This document shows positions 7,926 to 16,362 of a DNA stretch of 32,562 nucleotides, one piece after another (the first letter of the stretch is position 1; the number at the start of each line of letters is the position of its first letter). The notes under the pieces were generated by a model. That model had not been told where the DNA came from and searched no databases. It saw nothing but the letters and a program-made list of their open reading frames with translations. The stretch is taken from assembly GCA_042408595.1 (NCBI GenBank), contig JBHOQX010000088.1, positions 1 through 32,562 of the forward strand, written 5' to 3'. Both the position numbers and the translations under genes were made by a program. Source of the DNA: JBHOQX01 sp042408595. GTDB lineage: Bacteria; Chloroflexota; Chloroflexia; Chloroflexales; Roseiflexaceae.

Positions 7926-9224
7926 ATGTCTCTCTGCATATCGGCCGAGCCGGCGCCTTTGTCGCCCGTCCGCTATCACCCAGCGGCGCCGGTCGTCGAT
8001 CCCCCGAACGAAACGCAGTTCCGGGCTGCAGCGGATCTGGTTGGGCTTGATCAAGCGCTGCGTGCCGTGTTACAAGCGGTTCAGCGTACGTTGACGGTGC
8101 GCATGCCGGTGCGGTTGGACAATGGGGCAACGACCGTGCTCACGGGGTATCGTGTTCAGCACCAATTGAGCCGCGGCCCCACGCTCGGCGGCGTCCGCTT
8201 CGACCCGTTCCTGAATACAAAGCGTGTGTGTGCGCTGGCACGCCGCACAACATGGCAGTGCGCGCTCGCCAACGTCCCGTTTGGCGGGGCAGCCGGCGGG
8301 GTGTGTGTTGATCCGCACCGGCTCTCGCCAGGCGAACGGGAGCGCCTTGTGCGTCGTTATGCCACGGAGCTCAGTTTCCTGCTCGGCCACGACCGTGACG
8401 TGCCCACCCCGGAGGTCGGCACCGACGAAAGGGACATGGCGTGGATGATGGACACCCTCTCGATGCACCGCGGGGAGACGCGGCTGGCCGCCGCCGCCGG
8501 CAAACCGCTGGCGATCGGGGGCGCGCGCGGGGAACATCTAGCGGCGCGCGGGGTCGTCACAGCGCTCGAGGCGATCGTTGCCGAGCGCGGGTTGCAGCTC
8601 GTGGGCGCCCGGGTAGCCATCCAGGGCTGCGGGCGCATGGGCGCCGGCGCGGCACGGCTGCTCGCCGAGCAGGGCGCGCAGATCATCGCGCTCAGCGACC
8701 GCAGCGGCGCGGTGTACCACCCGAATGGCCTGTCGATAGCGCGCGTGCTCCAGCACAAAGCGCACACCGGCTCGGTCATGGGCCTTGCCGGCGCGACGAC
8801 GATCGCCCAGAGCGATCTGCTCATGGCTCCCTGCGACATTCTCATCCTCGCCGCGCCACACCAGCCGTTGACAGCCGACCTGGCTCCCTGGACGCAGGCG
8901 GCTTTCGTCGTCGAGGTCGCCGATGGGGTGCTCGCTCAGAGCGCCGAGACCCTTCTGTGCGAACAGGGCAAGGTGATCGTTCCAGACCTCCTCAGCGGCG
9001 TCGGGGCGGTGGTGGCGTGGTACCTGGAATGGGTGCAGGGTCTGCAAAACTTCTTCTGGAGCAAGGCCGAGATGCATGCGCAGCTCGAACGTGCGGTTCT
9101 GCTGGTGGTGGCAGCGACACTGCAGACCGCCGCCGCTTGCCGTGTTCCGCTGCGAATGGCGGCGCTCGTCGTCGCGCTCGAACGCCTGAGGGACGGGCTG
9201 CAAGCGCGCGGCCTGTACCCCTGA
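7926..9224 (+). CDS. Glu/Leu/Phe/Val dehydrogenase homologue lacking the catalytic residues (probable pseudoenzyme)
   Basis: The protein has 432 residues from the ATG at 7926, close to the family length. A TTG start at 7821 or an ATG at 7866 is also possible, as no start has a good ribosome binding site. The whole GDH fold is present, with TGYRVQH, GGVRFDP, the dinucleotide loop GCGRMG (residues 234-239), KPLAIGG and YLEWVQ. Aligned to Clostridium GDH, the substrate and catalytic positions are changed: Lys89 to Leu87 (GPTLGG), Lys113 to Gln111 (TTWQCA), catalytic Lys125 to Ala123 (GGAAGG), catalytic Asp165 to Glu163 (PTPEVGT), and Ser380 to Trp365. The frame is intact over 1.3 kb, so it is maintained without dehydrogenase chemistry. 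A regulatory subunit role, as for GdhA of Thermus, is one possibility. Confidence 0.88.
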   Translation: MSLCISAEPAPLSPVRYHPAAPVVDPPNETQFRAAADLVGLDQALRAVLQAVQRTLTVRMPVRLDNGATTVLTGYRVQHQLSRGPTLGGVRFDPFLNTKRVCALARRTTWQCALANVPFGGAAGGVCVDPHRLSPGERERLVRRYATELSFLLGHDRDVPTPEVGTDERDMAWMMDTLSMHRGETRLAAAAGKPLAIGGARGEHLAARGVVTALEAIVAERGLQLVGARVAIQGCGRMGAGAARLLAEQGAQIIALSDRSGAVYHPNGLSIARVLQHKAHTGSVMGLAGATTIAQSDLLMAPCDILILAAPHQPLTADLAPWTQAAFVVEVADGVLAQSAETLLCEQGKVIVPDLLSGVGAVVAWYLEWVQGLQNFFWSKAEMHAQLERAVLLVVAATLQTAAACRVPLRMAALVVALERLRDGLQARGLYP

Positions 9225-9267
9225 GCACCCGGCGGCGCGCACATGCCGCGCTGAGGGGTACCGTCAG

Positions 9268-10461
9268 TTATGCCTGTGCAAGAGCGGCCTCGGCCAGCGC
9301 GACCCACGCTGCGGCCCCCGTTGCGAGGATGTCGTCGTTGAAGTCGTAGGTTGGCGTGTGCAGCCCGGCACTGTCGCCGTTGCCGATCCAGAGGTAGGCG
9401 CCAGGACGCTCCTGGAGCATAAAGGCGAAGTCCTCAGCGGTCATCAGTGGCCGCAGATCGGTGCGCACCTGCGCGGCACCCACGAGGGCCGTGAGCACAT
9501 CGCGGGCGAAAACGGCCTCGCGGGCGCTGTTGACCGTGGCCGGGTAGCCTCGTCGGTAGACGACGCGCGCCTCGACGCCGTAGCTGGCGGCCGTGCCGGC
9601 GACGAACCTGCGCAACCCATCCTCGATGGCCTGCTGCACCGCCGGCGTATGGCTGCGGGCCGTGCCCCGCAGCCGTGCCGTCGTCGGGATGGCGTTGGTT
9701 GCCTCCCCACTCTGAAAGTGCGTGACCGACACAACTGCCGGGTCGAGCGGGTCGAGGCTGCGGCTGACCAGCGACTGCAGGGCCTGCACAAGGGCGCTGC
9801 CCGCCAAGATCGGGTCGGGGGTCGTGTGTGGGAGGGCCGCGTGCCCGCCAGGTGCGGCCAACTCCACCTCGAAGTAGTCGCCCGCGGCCATCATTGGCCC
9901 GGGCATCACCGCGAAGTGCCCCGCCGGCAGGCCGGAGATGTTGTGCATCGCGTAGACCGCATCAACGGGAAAGCGCGCAAACAGGCCGTCGTGGATCATG
10001 GCGCGTGCGCCAGCGCCGCCTTCCTCGGCAGGCTGAAAAATAAAAACGATGCTCCCATCGAACGAGCGCCGTGCGCTCAGAGAGCGGGCCGCGAGCAGCA
10101 ACATAGCGGTGTGGCCATCGTGGCCGCACGCATGCATCTTGCCCGGAACCGTCGAGCGGTAGGGGAGGTCGCCCCGCTCAGCGATGTTGAGCGCGTCCAT
10201 ATCGGTGCGCAGGCCGACCGCCCGTGCGCTCGCACCCTGGCTCAGCACGCCCACCACCCCGGTGCGCCCGATGCCGCGATGCACCTCAAGCCCGTACGCG
10301 GCCAGCGTTTCGGCGATGAGCGCGGCCGTACGATGCTCCTCGTAGGCGGTCTCGGGAAAGGCGTGGATGCTCCGGCGCAGATCGCTCGCCGCAGCACGCC
10401 ACTGTTCGAGGCCAGCGAAAATGGCCGCGCTCTCGCGGCTCGGGTATGTCAACACGGTCAT
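9268..10461 (-). CDS. M20-family metallo-amidohydrolase (N-acyl-amino-acid amidohydrolase / hippurate hydrolase type)
   Basis: The protein has 397 residues, normal for the family, using ATG 10459-10461. The longer frame to 10602 adds an unsupported N-terminus. Metal-binding motifs are visible: GLRTDMDALNI, MHACGHDGHTAMLL with its cysteine and histidines, QPAEEGGAGA with the catalytic Glu pair, and MHNISGLPAG. The dimerisation domain is inserted in the middle (PGGHAALPH), and LMTAEDFAFMLQ with HTPTYDFND closes the site. Members hydrolyse N-acyl amino acids or indole-acetyl conjugates in the cytoplasm with two divalent metals. Substrate is not predictable. It converges on the GDH-like gene with 43 nt between the stops. 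An AT-rich patch at 10526-10562 upstream contains TATAAT-like sequence on the minus strand and probably holds the promoter. Confidence 0.9.
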   Translation of the reverse strand: MTVLTYPSRESAAIFAGLEQWRAAASDLRRSIHAFPETAYEEHRTAALIAETLAAYGLEVHRGIGRTGVVGVLSQGASARAVGLRTDMDALNIAERGDLPYRSTVPGKMHACGHDGHTAMLLLAARSLSARRSFDGSIVFIFQPAEEGGAGARAMIHDGLFARFPVDAVYAMHNISGLPAGHFAVMPGPMMAAGDYFEVELAAPGGHAALPHTTPDPILAGSALVQALQSLVSRSLDPLDPAVVSVTHFQSGEATNAIPTTARLRGTARSHTPAVQQAIEDGLRRFVAGTAASYGVEARVVYRRGYPATVNSAREAVFARDVLTALVGAAQVRTDLRPLMTAEDFAFMLQERPGAYLWIGNGDSAGLHTPTYDFNDDILATGAAAWVALAEAALAQA

Positions 10462-10567
10462 GCAGCTCGTCCACGTTCCCGCTACGGCGGCAAGAAGTCT
10501 CCATCGGCAATGATGCTTGCCACACCATCGAATATAACTAAGTGTTATCATAATTATAAACAACTCA

Positions 10568-10808
10568 CGTGGCGTGGCGACCGTGCTGCTCAACGCCTGC
10601 ATCGCGCGCGCGGGCGGAGGGGCACGACCGGATCGGCCTGCATAGCACCAGGTATATGCAGGACGCCATCCGAATCTACCGTCGCGTGGGCTTCGAGCGG
10701 GCGCCCGCGCACGATTTTCAAAGGCCGGCCGGTGTTCGCGTCATGAGCTTTCGCCTGGCGCTGCGTCCGGAGCCTTCTATCGCCGGCCCTGGCCATCCCA
10801 GCGTGTGA
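10568..10808 (+). pseudogene. GNAT acetyltransferase remnant, 5' truncated and frameshifted
   Basis: The first frame reads RGVATVLLNACIARA, the end of GNAT motif A. After a shift inside a GCGCGCGCG run near 10613 the sense continues in another frame as AEGHDRIGLHST, then DAIRIYRRVGFERA, the typical motif B 'A...Y...GF'. The N-terminal half is missing because the sequence upstream is the AT-rich promoter patch of the divergent amidohydrolase. The end is intact, with TGA at 10806-10808. The repeat-run position of the shift fits slippage. A sequencing error could fake the shift but not the missing N-terminus. Confidence 0.7.
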
Positions 10809-10862
10809 GCCGCGCCGCCCCGCCGTCGAGCGTGCCGTGTGCGTTGCCAAAGGAGCAGGAGC

Positions 10863-11170
10863 GTGACCCTTGTGATCCTCGAGCCGACGACCACGGCGCA
10901 GCTCGAGCTGTGCGCGCGCTGATACTCGCCTTCGTCGCCTGGTGCCGCGAGCGCTACGCCGCACACCTGGATCAGGTCAACACCTATTTCGACTCGGCGG
11001 CGTTCCGCGCCGAGCTCGCCGGCCTTCCGGGAGCCTACGCGCCACTGTGCGGGCGGCTGCGTGGCGCTGCGGCCCTTCGGCGCCGTATCGTGCGAAATGA
11101 ATCGAATGTTTGTCGCCCCGGCCTTTCAGGGGCGCGGGGTCGGGCGGGGTCTTGCCCGGCACCTGACCCG
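10863..11170 (+). pseudogene. Second GNAT acetyltransferase remnant, frameshifted, deleted and cut by IS3 sequence
   Basis: A GTG start at 10863 follows a strong AAAGGAG ribosome binding site. The first 19 codons read VTLVILEPTTTAQLE and then run into a stop. The sense resumes one frame over as VRALILAFVAWCRERY and ELAGLPGAYAP, a family-typical 'LPG.YAP' segment. It changes frame again to ALRPFGAVSCEMNRMFV followed by QGRGVGRGLA, the acetyl-CoA-binding motif A. About 12 residues between these last two parts are missing, so there was a small deletion. Sense ends near 11168, where the sequence turns into antisense IS3 transposase. The C-terminal motif B is lost. The gene cannot make a working enzyme. 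Confidence 0.75.
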
Positions 11171-11521
11171 CGCGCAGCAGATCCGGATAGATCCGGTGGC
11201 CAGGCGCGCTGGTCGCCGGACGCTGGTGCAGCATCACGGCCTGGATGCCCATCTGCCGCATCAGCCGCCGCACCCGTTTCCCAGTGACGGCCTAGCCGGG
11301 GCGCGCAAGGCCGCGGTCATGCGCGGCCAGCCATAAAACGGGGGCTTCCAGGACTGCTCGTCAATGTTGCGCATCAACTCCAGCTTGAGCGGGTCTTCCG
11401 GCGCAGCGTGGTCATAGGCCGTGGCGCGATTGAGCCCGAGCAGCGCACACTGGCGGTGCATCCTCCGATCTGGATGGTCGGGGCCTCGCAAGGCCCGATT
11501 CGCCTCAACCGAGGCGGTCAC
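11165..11521 (-). pseudogene. IS3-family transposase OrfB, truncated and frameshifted
   Basis: The first part reads RRMHRQCALLGLNRATAY, ELMRNIDEQSWKPPFYGWPR and MTAALRA, the conserved OrfB N-terminus ('FYGSRRMTAWLR'). Near 11297 the sense changes frame to TGKRVRRLMRQMGIQAV and then HRIYPDLLR. The DDE integrase core that should follow (WSTDITYIP onward) is missing. One frameshift plus loss of more than half of the protein make it non-functional. Confidence 0.8.
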
Positions 11522-11864
11522 CTTTTTTCAGCCACTCCCGTTGCATCTGGAGCCGGCCAATCGGCTCGAACAATTCGGCTTCGCGGGCATTTTCGGCCTG
11601 CTGCTCGCGCATGGGCTGCTGGCCGAAAATGCCGCTCCCGCCATCGAGGCGGTGCTTCTTCCGTTGGGTGATTGGCCCGGGATGGACGTCGTACGCGCTG
11701 GCCAGCTGGCTGAGGGTCTGCTGTTCCTTAATGGCTTCCAGGGCGACCCGGAATGTGACGTCGGCACTGCGCCATTGGCGTTGCTTGGCCGTGATCCCCT
11801 CCACGTGCTCCAGGGTGATCCGACCAGATCCGCAGATCGCGTGTGGTCCCGTTCCTGGGGCCAA
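11505..11864 (-). pseudogene. IS3-family transposase OrfA
   Basis: About 119 codons are open. The core reads FRVALEAIKEQQTLSQLAS, then YDVHPGPITQRKK, and ends in ELFEPIGRLQMQREWLKK. This is the helix-turn-helix plus leucine-zipper layout of IS3 OrfA proteins ('LxExIGxLxMExEWLKKK'). The upstream part (EHVEGITAKQR) resembles the usual start, so the OrfA frame itself is nearly whole. It is listed as a pseudogene because its partner OrfB is destroyed. The normal programmed -1 frameshift to OrfB would fall near 11510-11525. Confidence 0.75.
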
Positions 11865-11897
11865 TGCGAGTTCTGCTTATCTGATCGGCACGGTGCT

Positions 11898-11929
11898 GGT
11901 TCCGCGGTTCCACGGTTCTGCGGTTCCCC
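11898..11929. repeat. Four tandem copies of an 8-bp GGTTCNNC unit
   Basis: Units GGTTCCGC, GGTTCCAC, GGTTCTGC and GGTTCCCC are consecutive. They lie between the IS3 remnant and the end of the GH65-like gene, in the stretch where the outer end of the IS would be expected. The origin is unclear; it may be slippage or a trace of the insertion event. Confidence 0.7.
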
Positions 11930-11945
11930 GAGCTGCGGAGGCTAT

Positions 11946-14009
11946 TCAAGCGGATGTGCTCTGAGGCGTTAGTTGACATCTGCCGCCCTGTTCAGCCCGC
12001 AGGTGCATGGGCTCCCCCTGCACCCAGATACGCTCCACTTCGATCGCCTCCCAGCCCGCTGGAAGTATAACCGGACGCGCCGGCCAAGTCGCCGGGTCGT
12101 CGGCGCGCAGGGCGAGGCCAGGCAGCCCGTAGAGGCAACTGAGCAGGAAGCCGCCGCAGTGCGCCAGATACGGGCCGACCTTTTCCTTTGTCTCGGTGAA
12201 ACGGCTGCTGTATTCGTCGACCAGGGCGAACGGCCCGAAGACGAAATCGCCAAATCCGCGCTCGAACAGATCCAGCGCCAGCTCACGCTCGCCGAGACGC
12301 GCCGCGAACACGCCTTGCAGCGGTGAATGCATCGGGTAGCCGACCGCCGGGCGTGACCAGGCCAGGCGCTGCTGGTAGGTCGCCTGCTCGGTCGCGGCGT
12401 CGGTCTGGAGCAGTCCCGGAAAATAGGCCAGCATCGCGTCGGGGCAGGACGCGTGTTCGCCCGCAACGGTAAACCCGTCGTAATTGAGCAGCCCGCCGCT
12501 CGCTTCGTCGCGCGGGAGCGCCAGCCGATCGGCGATTGCGCGCCAGCGGGGAGGCGCGCGGTACCCGATCTTCTCGGCGCAGGCCGCCGCCTCGCGCAAC
12601 ACCGTGATCGCGCCGGCATTGATCCATACGCTGTTATCGACCCAGACGCGCCCCTCGTCGATCCCTGTCACGCCCAAAATCTCGTAGCCGCGCGCAGTCT
12701 GGCGGACACGGCTGGCGATCCATTCGGCCACGCCACGCAGAATCGGCCAGGCCTGTTCGCGCAGAAAGATAGGGGCGCCGGTCGCGCGGGCGTATTGCGC
12801 GAATGCGTGCGCGACATCAAGGCTGATATGCTGTTCGCTCAGCAGGTGGGCGTGGTCAGGCGGCAGCACTTCCTCGCCGTGCTGGCCGGCTTCCCAGGGA
12901 AATTGAAGCCCCTGGTAGCCGTTGAGCGCGGCGTGCACGCGCGCCGCAGGCACGCCACGCGCGCGAAATGCCAGCAGCGCGCGGGCGGCATCCGGCGCGG
13001 TGAGGATGAGCGGCGGCACGACAAATGTGTCGATGTCCCAGAAGGTATGGCCGTTGAAGTTGTGATAGTTCGGCCAGAGATTCGTGCCAAACAAGCCCAC
13101 GCCATTCAGCGATGCCGGATGCACCGAGGTGTGCAGGTAGAAACAGGCCGCGTCGGCATTGCGCTGCCAGCGCGCGCCCGCGCCATGCAACAGCACCCGC
13201 CCGCGCCACAGCTCGGCCCAGGCGGCGCGATTGGCGGCGCGTAGCTGCGCGAATCCGAGTTGGATCGCCGCGGCATGCGCGAGGCGCATCGCCTGGCGAT
13301 CCGGTTGGCTGTGGAGGTTGCCCGGCACGAGGCTGCTGATCTGCCAGACCCGGTAGCTACGTCCGGCCTCGGCATCGACCGCGAACTGCGCGGCTGGCGT
13401 CGCGTGCGCGCTCATGTGGGCTTCGTGGCGCTGCCAGGCCGCGTCGGCCACACAGATGAAGGCCGCACCGAGCTGCGAACGGCCATTCGCGCTTTCCCAC
13501 AACACCGCCCCATCGTAGTGGCCCCGGTTCGCCGGACTGGGGCCCTCGCGCAGCAGTGGCCGTCCGGGGGCGGCGCCCGCATCTAGGCCAAGCGTCACCC
13601 GCAGCTTGCCCGGTGCGTCAAGCGTGACGACAAGCTCCTGCGCTACGACCGTCGGGTGCGTGCGGCTGCAAAACTGCGTCATTTCGACGGTTGCCACCGC
13701 CGCTTCGCCAACCATGCGGAAGCGACTGACCAGCTCGCCACACGACCAATCGTAGGATTGGCCGATGAATTGCGCCCGCTCCGGCTGAAGCGAGAGCCAG
13801 CGGTGCTCCAGCGCGAGGTCGAGCGCCAGCGGGTAGGGCGGGCGGGCCGCCGCTTCGGCGCGCGACTGGGGGGCCACATCGACATAACCGGCTACGGCGG
13901 CGCTGTGCCGCAGCGGCGGAATCGCCCCGACCCGCAGCCCGATCAGGCCGTTTGACAGGTAGGCCGGCAGATCTGCCGGGCCTGGCTGTGAGAGAAGCTG
14001 TATGTTCAT
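11946..14009 (-). CDS. GH65-like glycoside hydrolase (six-hairpin / trehalase-kojibiose phosphorylase clan)
   Basis: The protein has 687 residues from ATG 14007-14009; a start 9 nt upstream (14018) is also possible. The N-terminal beta-sandwich (~1-270) is followed by an (alpha/alpha)6 barrel. The barrel carries HTFWDIDTFVVPPLIL near residue 320, the GH65 'FWD.E.F..P.L' signature, then GYQGLQFPWE, and GVTGIDEGRVWVDNS, in which Glu452 aligns with the family's general acid ('TGPDEYH..VDN'). There is no signal peptide, so it acts in the cytoplasm. It resembles the hydrolase branch (ATHL1-like glucosidase) more than the phosphorylases, but hydrolase and phosphorylase cannot be separated with certainty by eye. 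As the last gene of the polysaccharide operon, it probably trims imported oligosaccharides. Confidence 0.8.
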   Translation of the reverse strand: MNIQLLSQPGPADLPAYLSNGLIGLRVGAIPPLRHSAAVAGYVDVAPQSRAEAAARPPYPLALDLALEHRWLSLQPERAQFIGQSYDWSCGELVSRFRMVGEAAVATVEMTQFCSRTHPTVVAQELVVTLDAPGKLRVTLGLDAGAAPGRPLLREGPSPANRGHYDGAVLWESANGRSQLGAAFICVADAAWQRHEAHMSAHATPAAQFAVDAEAGRSYRVWQISSLVPGNLHSQPDRQAMRLAHAAAIQLGFAQLRAANRAAWAELWRGRVLLHGAGARWQRNADAACFYLHTSVHPASLNGVGLFGTNLWPNYHNFNGHTFWDIDTFVVPPLILTAPDAARALLAFRARGVPAARVHAALNGYQGLQFPWEAGQHGEEVLPPDHAHLLSEQHISLDVAHAFAQYARATGAPIFLREQAWPILRGVAEWIASRVRQTARGYEILGVTGIDEGRVWVDNSVWINAGAITVLREAAACAEKIGYRAPPRWRAIADRLALPRDEASGGLLNYDGFTVAGEHASCPDAMLAYFPGLLQTDAATEQATYQQRLAWSRPAVGYPMHSPLQGVFAARLGERELALDLFERGFGDFVFGPFALVDEYSSRFTETKEKVGPYLAHCGGFLLSCLYGLPGLALRADDPATWPARPVILPAGWEAIEVERIWVQGEPMHLRAEQGGRCQLTPQSTSA

Positions 14010-14068
14010 GTACGACATCCTGTGCGGAACGCGCACTCTACTATTTCGCAAAATGGCTGGGCTGTGCT

Positions 14069-14121
14069 GGCCCTCACCCCCTCTCCCGTGGCTACAGGAG
14101 AGGGGGCAGGGAGTGAGGGCC
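14069..14121. repeat. Imperfect palindrome of the GGCCCTCAC...GTGAGGGCC type
   Basis: The left arm (14069-14087) begins GGCCCTCACCCCCTCTCC; the right arm (14097-14121) ends GGGAGTGAGGGCC. Arms pair over most of their length with a 3-4 nt bulge in the right arm. Such CCCTCACCCCCT/GGGAGAGGGGG palindromes occur as dispersed REP- or MITE-like repeats in many high-GC genomes. Here it sits between two same-strand operon genes and has no T-tract, so it may stabilise the upstream message end rather than terminate. Confidence 0.7.
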
Positions 14122-14145
14122 CCCGACATCTTTTGCAAGAATGCA

Positions 14146-16344
14146 CTAGAGCGTGACAACTTCATCGGCCCAGCATTCGGGTGGGCGCGGCCCGACGCGG
14201 CTCAAGTCGAGCGGGCGGAAGCCTAGCGCCAGCGCGGGGGAGTCGTCGCGCAGCCGGAAGTCGCCGCCGTGCGGATCGGCGCAGCGCGGGTCGGCGACCA
14301 GTGAGTGGCGGTCGTAGCCCGCCTGTTTGCGGCGCGCAAGGTCAAACAGCCGCACGTGCGGGTCGTCTCCGGCGGCGTAATCCCAGGCCGCGCCGATCAG
14401 ATCCTGCCGCCACGGACAGTACTTGTACAGCACCGGCTCGCGCCCGCCGACATCCCAGTACAGGTTCAGATCGCAACGTGTGCTGCCTTCGTCCAGCGCA
14501 CGTTCGTAGTCGATGAAGGCGGGTTCGCCATTCGTCAGGAAGATGTTGCGCTCGAAGAGGATCTGACGGCGTGGGTGCAAGACCCACTGATGATCCGGCT
14601 CGCAGCCGAGAAACACGCCCTGTTTGTCGCACAGCGCCACAATGTTATTGAAAAAGAAGCTGTTGCGCGCCCAATGCACGCTGATTTCTTCGCCAACGTG
14701 ATGAATGAGATTGTTCTCGATAATAATGTTCGAACTTGCCTGATCGAGATAGATACCGCACGCACCATACGCTTCCGCGCCAATATGATGAATGTGGTTG
14801 CCGCTGATCAGCGTTCCGGAGGAGACACCGAGTGTATAGATGCCGCCCATATCGCTGAGCACGCCCTGGCCGAGGTTCCAGACGTGGTTGTTGGCGATCA
14901 GGTTGTCGCGCGCGACGCTCTCTTCATAATCCCAGCTCCACCCGACCGAAATGCCGGTCTGATACAGGTCGCTCACGCTGTTGTGGGCGATGATGTTGCC
15001 GCCGCTGAACATGCACACCACGCCCATCGCGTTGATGAACACGCGCCCGCCGCCGCTGATCGTATTGTCGGTGATGCGGTTGCGGCCGGTGCGCCGCGCC
15101 ACGTCGCCCTGCGGGCCGCAGCCGTCCAGCTTCACGCCGCCGCCGGCCATGTCGCGGATGGTGTTGCCGACGACGCGGTTGCTCGTGCAGCCCTCGCGCA
15201 GGTCCACACCGTAGCTGCCGATGTGCTGGATGGTGCAGCCCTCGATCGCGCAGTGGCGGGCATATTCGAGATGAATCGCGCCTGGCACATTGTAGGCGCT
15301 TTGCGGCACGCCGGCAGGCTCCTTGCGCGGGTCGCCGCCATTGTTGACGATGAAGTGGCGGGCGGAGTCACGTGCGCGCCAGGTTTCCGGCGGCACGTAG
15401 GGGTCGAACCAACGCGTCCAGCCGGACGGTTGAACCCAATCGCTGTACTGAAACGTCAGTCCCACAAAGCGCAGCCCCTCCACAAAGCGGCCACGCGCAC
15501 CGTCGCCGGTGATGCGCAGGAACTGCAACGGGAGTGGAACGACGATCTCAGCCGTTTCCGGCGTCTCGCCGGGCAGCGTCAGGTAATACAGCCGGCCCTC
15601 TGGCCGATCGAGGTACCATTCGCCCTCGCCAAGCTCCTCGGCCACGTTTTCGACGTAGTAGCGCGTGCCGGAGCCAAGCACCGCGAGCGCCGGGCGCGCG
15701 CTCGTGGCGATACGGGTTGTCGCATCGTAGCCCTCAAGCGGCAGCCGCTCGTCGATCCACATATGCAGCGCGACCACTTCGACGTCCGTGATGTTGCGCC
15801 AGGCGCGCAGATCGCCCGCAGCCGCCACGAACTGGCGTGAGCCTTCAAAGAAGCCCGGCTGCTCGACGCCGGCGACCGGGCGCTCGACCGTCAAATATCC
15901 TACTTTGGGCCAGCGCGGGCGGGCGCGGCGCGCGCCATTCACGAATAACGAGCGGAATGGGCCGCGCTCGACAAGCAGCGCGGCGACATCGGCGACCCAC
16001 GCGGCGCGACCGTTGATCTGTGTCTCGGTCCAGCCGCTGATCCGCATCCCGCCGTCGAAGACGGGCGTTTCGCCGGGATAGGCCGCAAATGTCACCGGCC
16101 CCGATTCTTCGGCGTGGAAGCAGAGCGGGTGGCGTAGCGGGTAGCGCCCGCCGCGCACCCACACCGTCACCGGGCGCGCGAAAGCCGCGCGGCGCAGCTG
16201 CTCGAACACGACTGCCTTTGCTTTGGCGATCGAAGCGAGCGGACCGTCGGTGCGGGTGGCATTTGGCGCGGGAAGCCGTCCGCTCCACTGATCGTTGCCG
16301 TTGGTGGCGATAAACAGATCGCCGGGCTGAATCTGGGCGTCCAT
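14146..16344 (-). CDS. Right-handed parallel beta-helix protein, GH141-like candidate glycosidase
   Basis: The protein has 732 residues. The N-terminus FIATNGNDQWSGRLP followed by DGPLASI matches the 'YVSPxGxDxWSG.L..P...G.P..TL..A' opening of beta-helix carbohydrate enzymes. Many coils follow in the form 'I..N.I.....G.' (NRVVGNTIRDM, NRITDNTISGG, NIIAHNSVSDL, NLIANNHVWNL, NIIIENNLIHHVG). The length and the inserted N-terminal beta domain resemble GH141 (fucosidase/xylanase) proteins. GH120 or a lyase or epimerase are alternatives. There is no signal peptide, so a cytoplasmic role on imported oligosaccharides is inferred. An AAGGAA stretch lies rather far (about 13 nt) upstream of ATG 16342-16344. 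It sits 18 nt after the oxidoreductase remnant in the same operon. Confidence 0.75.
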   Translation of the reverse strand: MDAQIQPGDLFIATNGNDQWSGRLPAPNATRTDGPLASIAKAKAVVFEQLRRAAFARPVTVWVRGGRYPLRHPLCFHAEESGPVTFAAYPGETPVFDGGMRISGWTETQINGRAAWVADVAALLVERGPFRSLFVNGARRARPRWPKVGYLTVERPVAGVEQPGFFEGSRQFVAAAGDLRAWRNITDVEVVALHMWIDERLPLEGYDATTRIATSARPALAVLGSGTRYYVENVAEELGEGEWYLDRPEGRLYYLTLPGETPETAEIVVPLPLQFLRITGDGARGRFVEGLRFVGLTFQYSDWVQPSGWTRWFDPYVPPETWRARDSARHFIVNNGGDPRKEPAGVPQSAYNVPGAIHLEYARHCAIEGCTIQHIGSYGVDLREGCTSNRVVGNTIRDMAGGGVKLDGCGPQGDVARRTGRNRITDNTISGGGRVFINAMGVVCMFSGGNIIAHNSVSDLYQTGISVGWSWDYEESVARDNLIANNHVWNLGQGVLSDMGGIYTLGVSSGTLISGNHIHHIGAEAYGACGIYLDQASSNIIIENNLIHHVGEEISVHWARNSFFFNNIVALCDKQGVFLGCEPDHQWVLHPRRQILFERNIFLTNGEPAFIDYERALDEGSTRCDLNLYWDVGGREPVLYKYCPWRQDLIGAAWDYAAGDDPHVRLFDLARRKQAGYDRHSLVADPRCADPHGGDFRLRDDSPALALGFRPLDLSRVGPRPPECWADEVVTL

Positions 16345-16362
16345 GCGGTGCGTCGTTCCTTC

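Larger units (their letters stand above)
11165..11864 (-). mobile_element. IS3-family insertion sequence remnant
   Basis: OrfA and the front of OrfB of an IS3-family element lie on the minus strand. The element is broken at its 11165 end inside the second GNAT gene, where OrfB stops at the HRIYPDLLR motif before its DDE catalytic core. No terminal inverted repeats were found, and the left part of OrfB including all DDE residues is absent. The copy is therefore dead. A deletion after insertion probably fused the IS to the GNAT gene. Confidence 0.8.

Noticed and set aside
15404..15414. GGGGTCGAACC, also present in the tRNA-Thr T-arm, as a possible attachment-site copy
   Set aside because: Only 11 nt match, and it lies inside conserved beta-helix coding sequence.
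14305..15840. A 511-codon plus-strand open frame opposite the beta-helix gene
   Set aside because: The minus strand shows regular beta-helix coils; the plus frame shows no recognisable domain.
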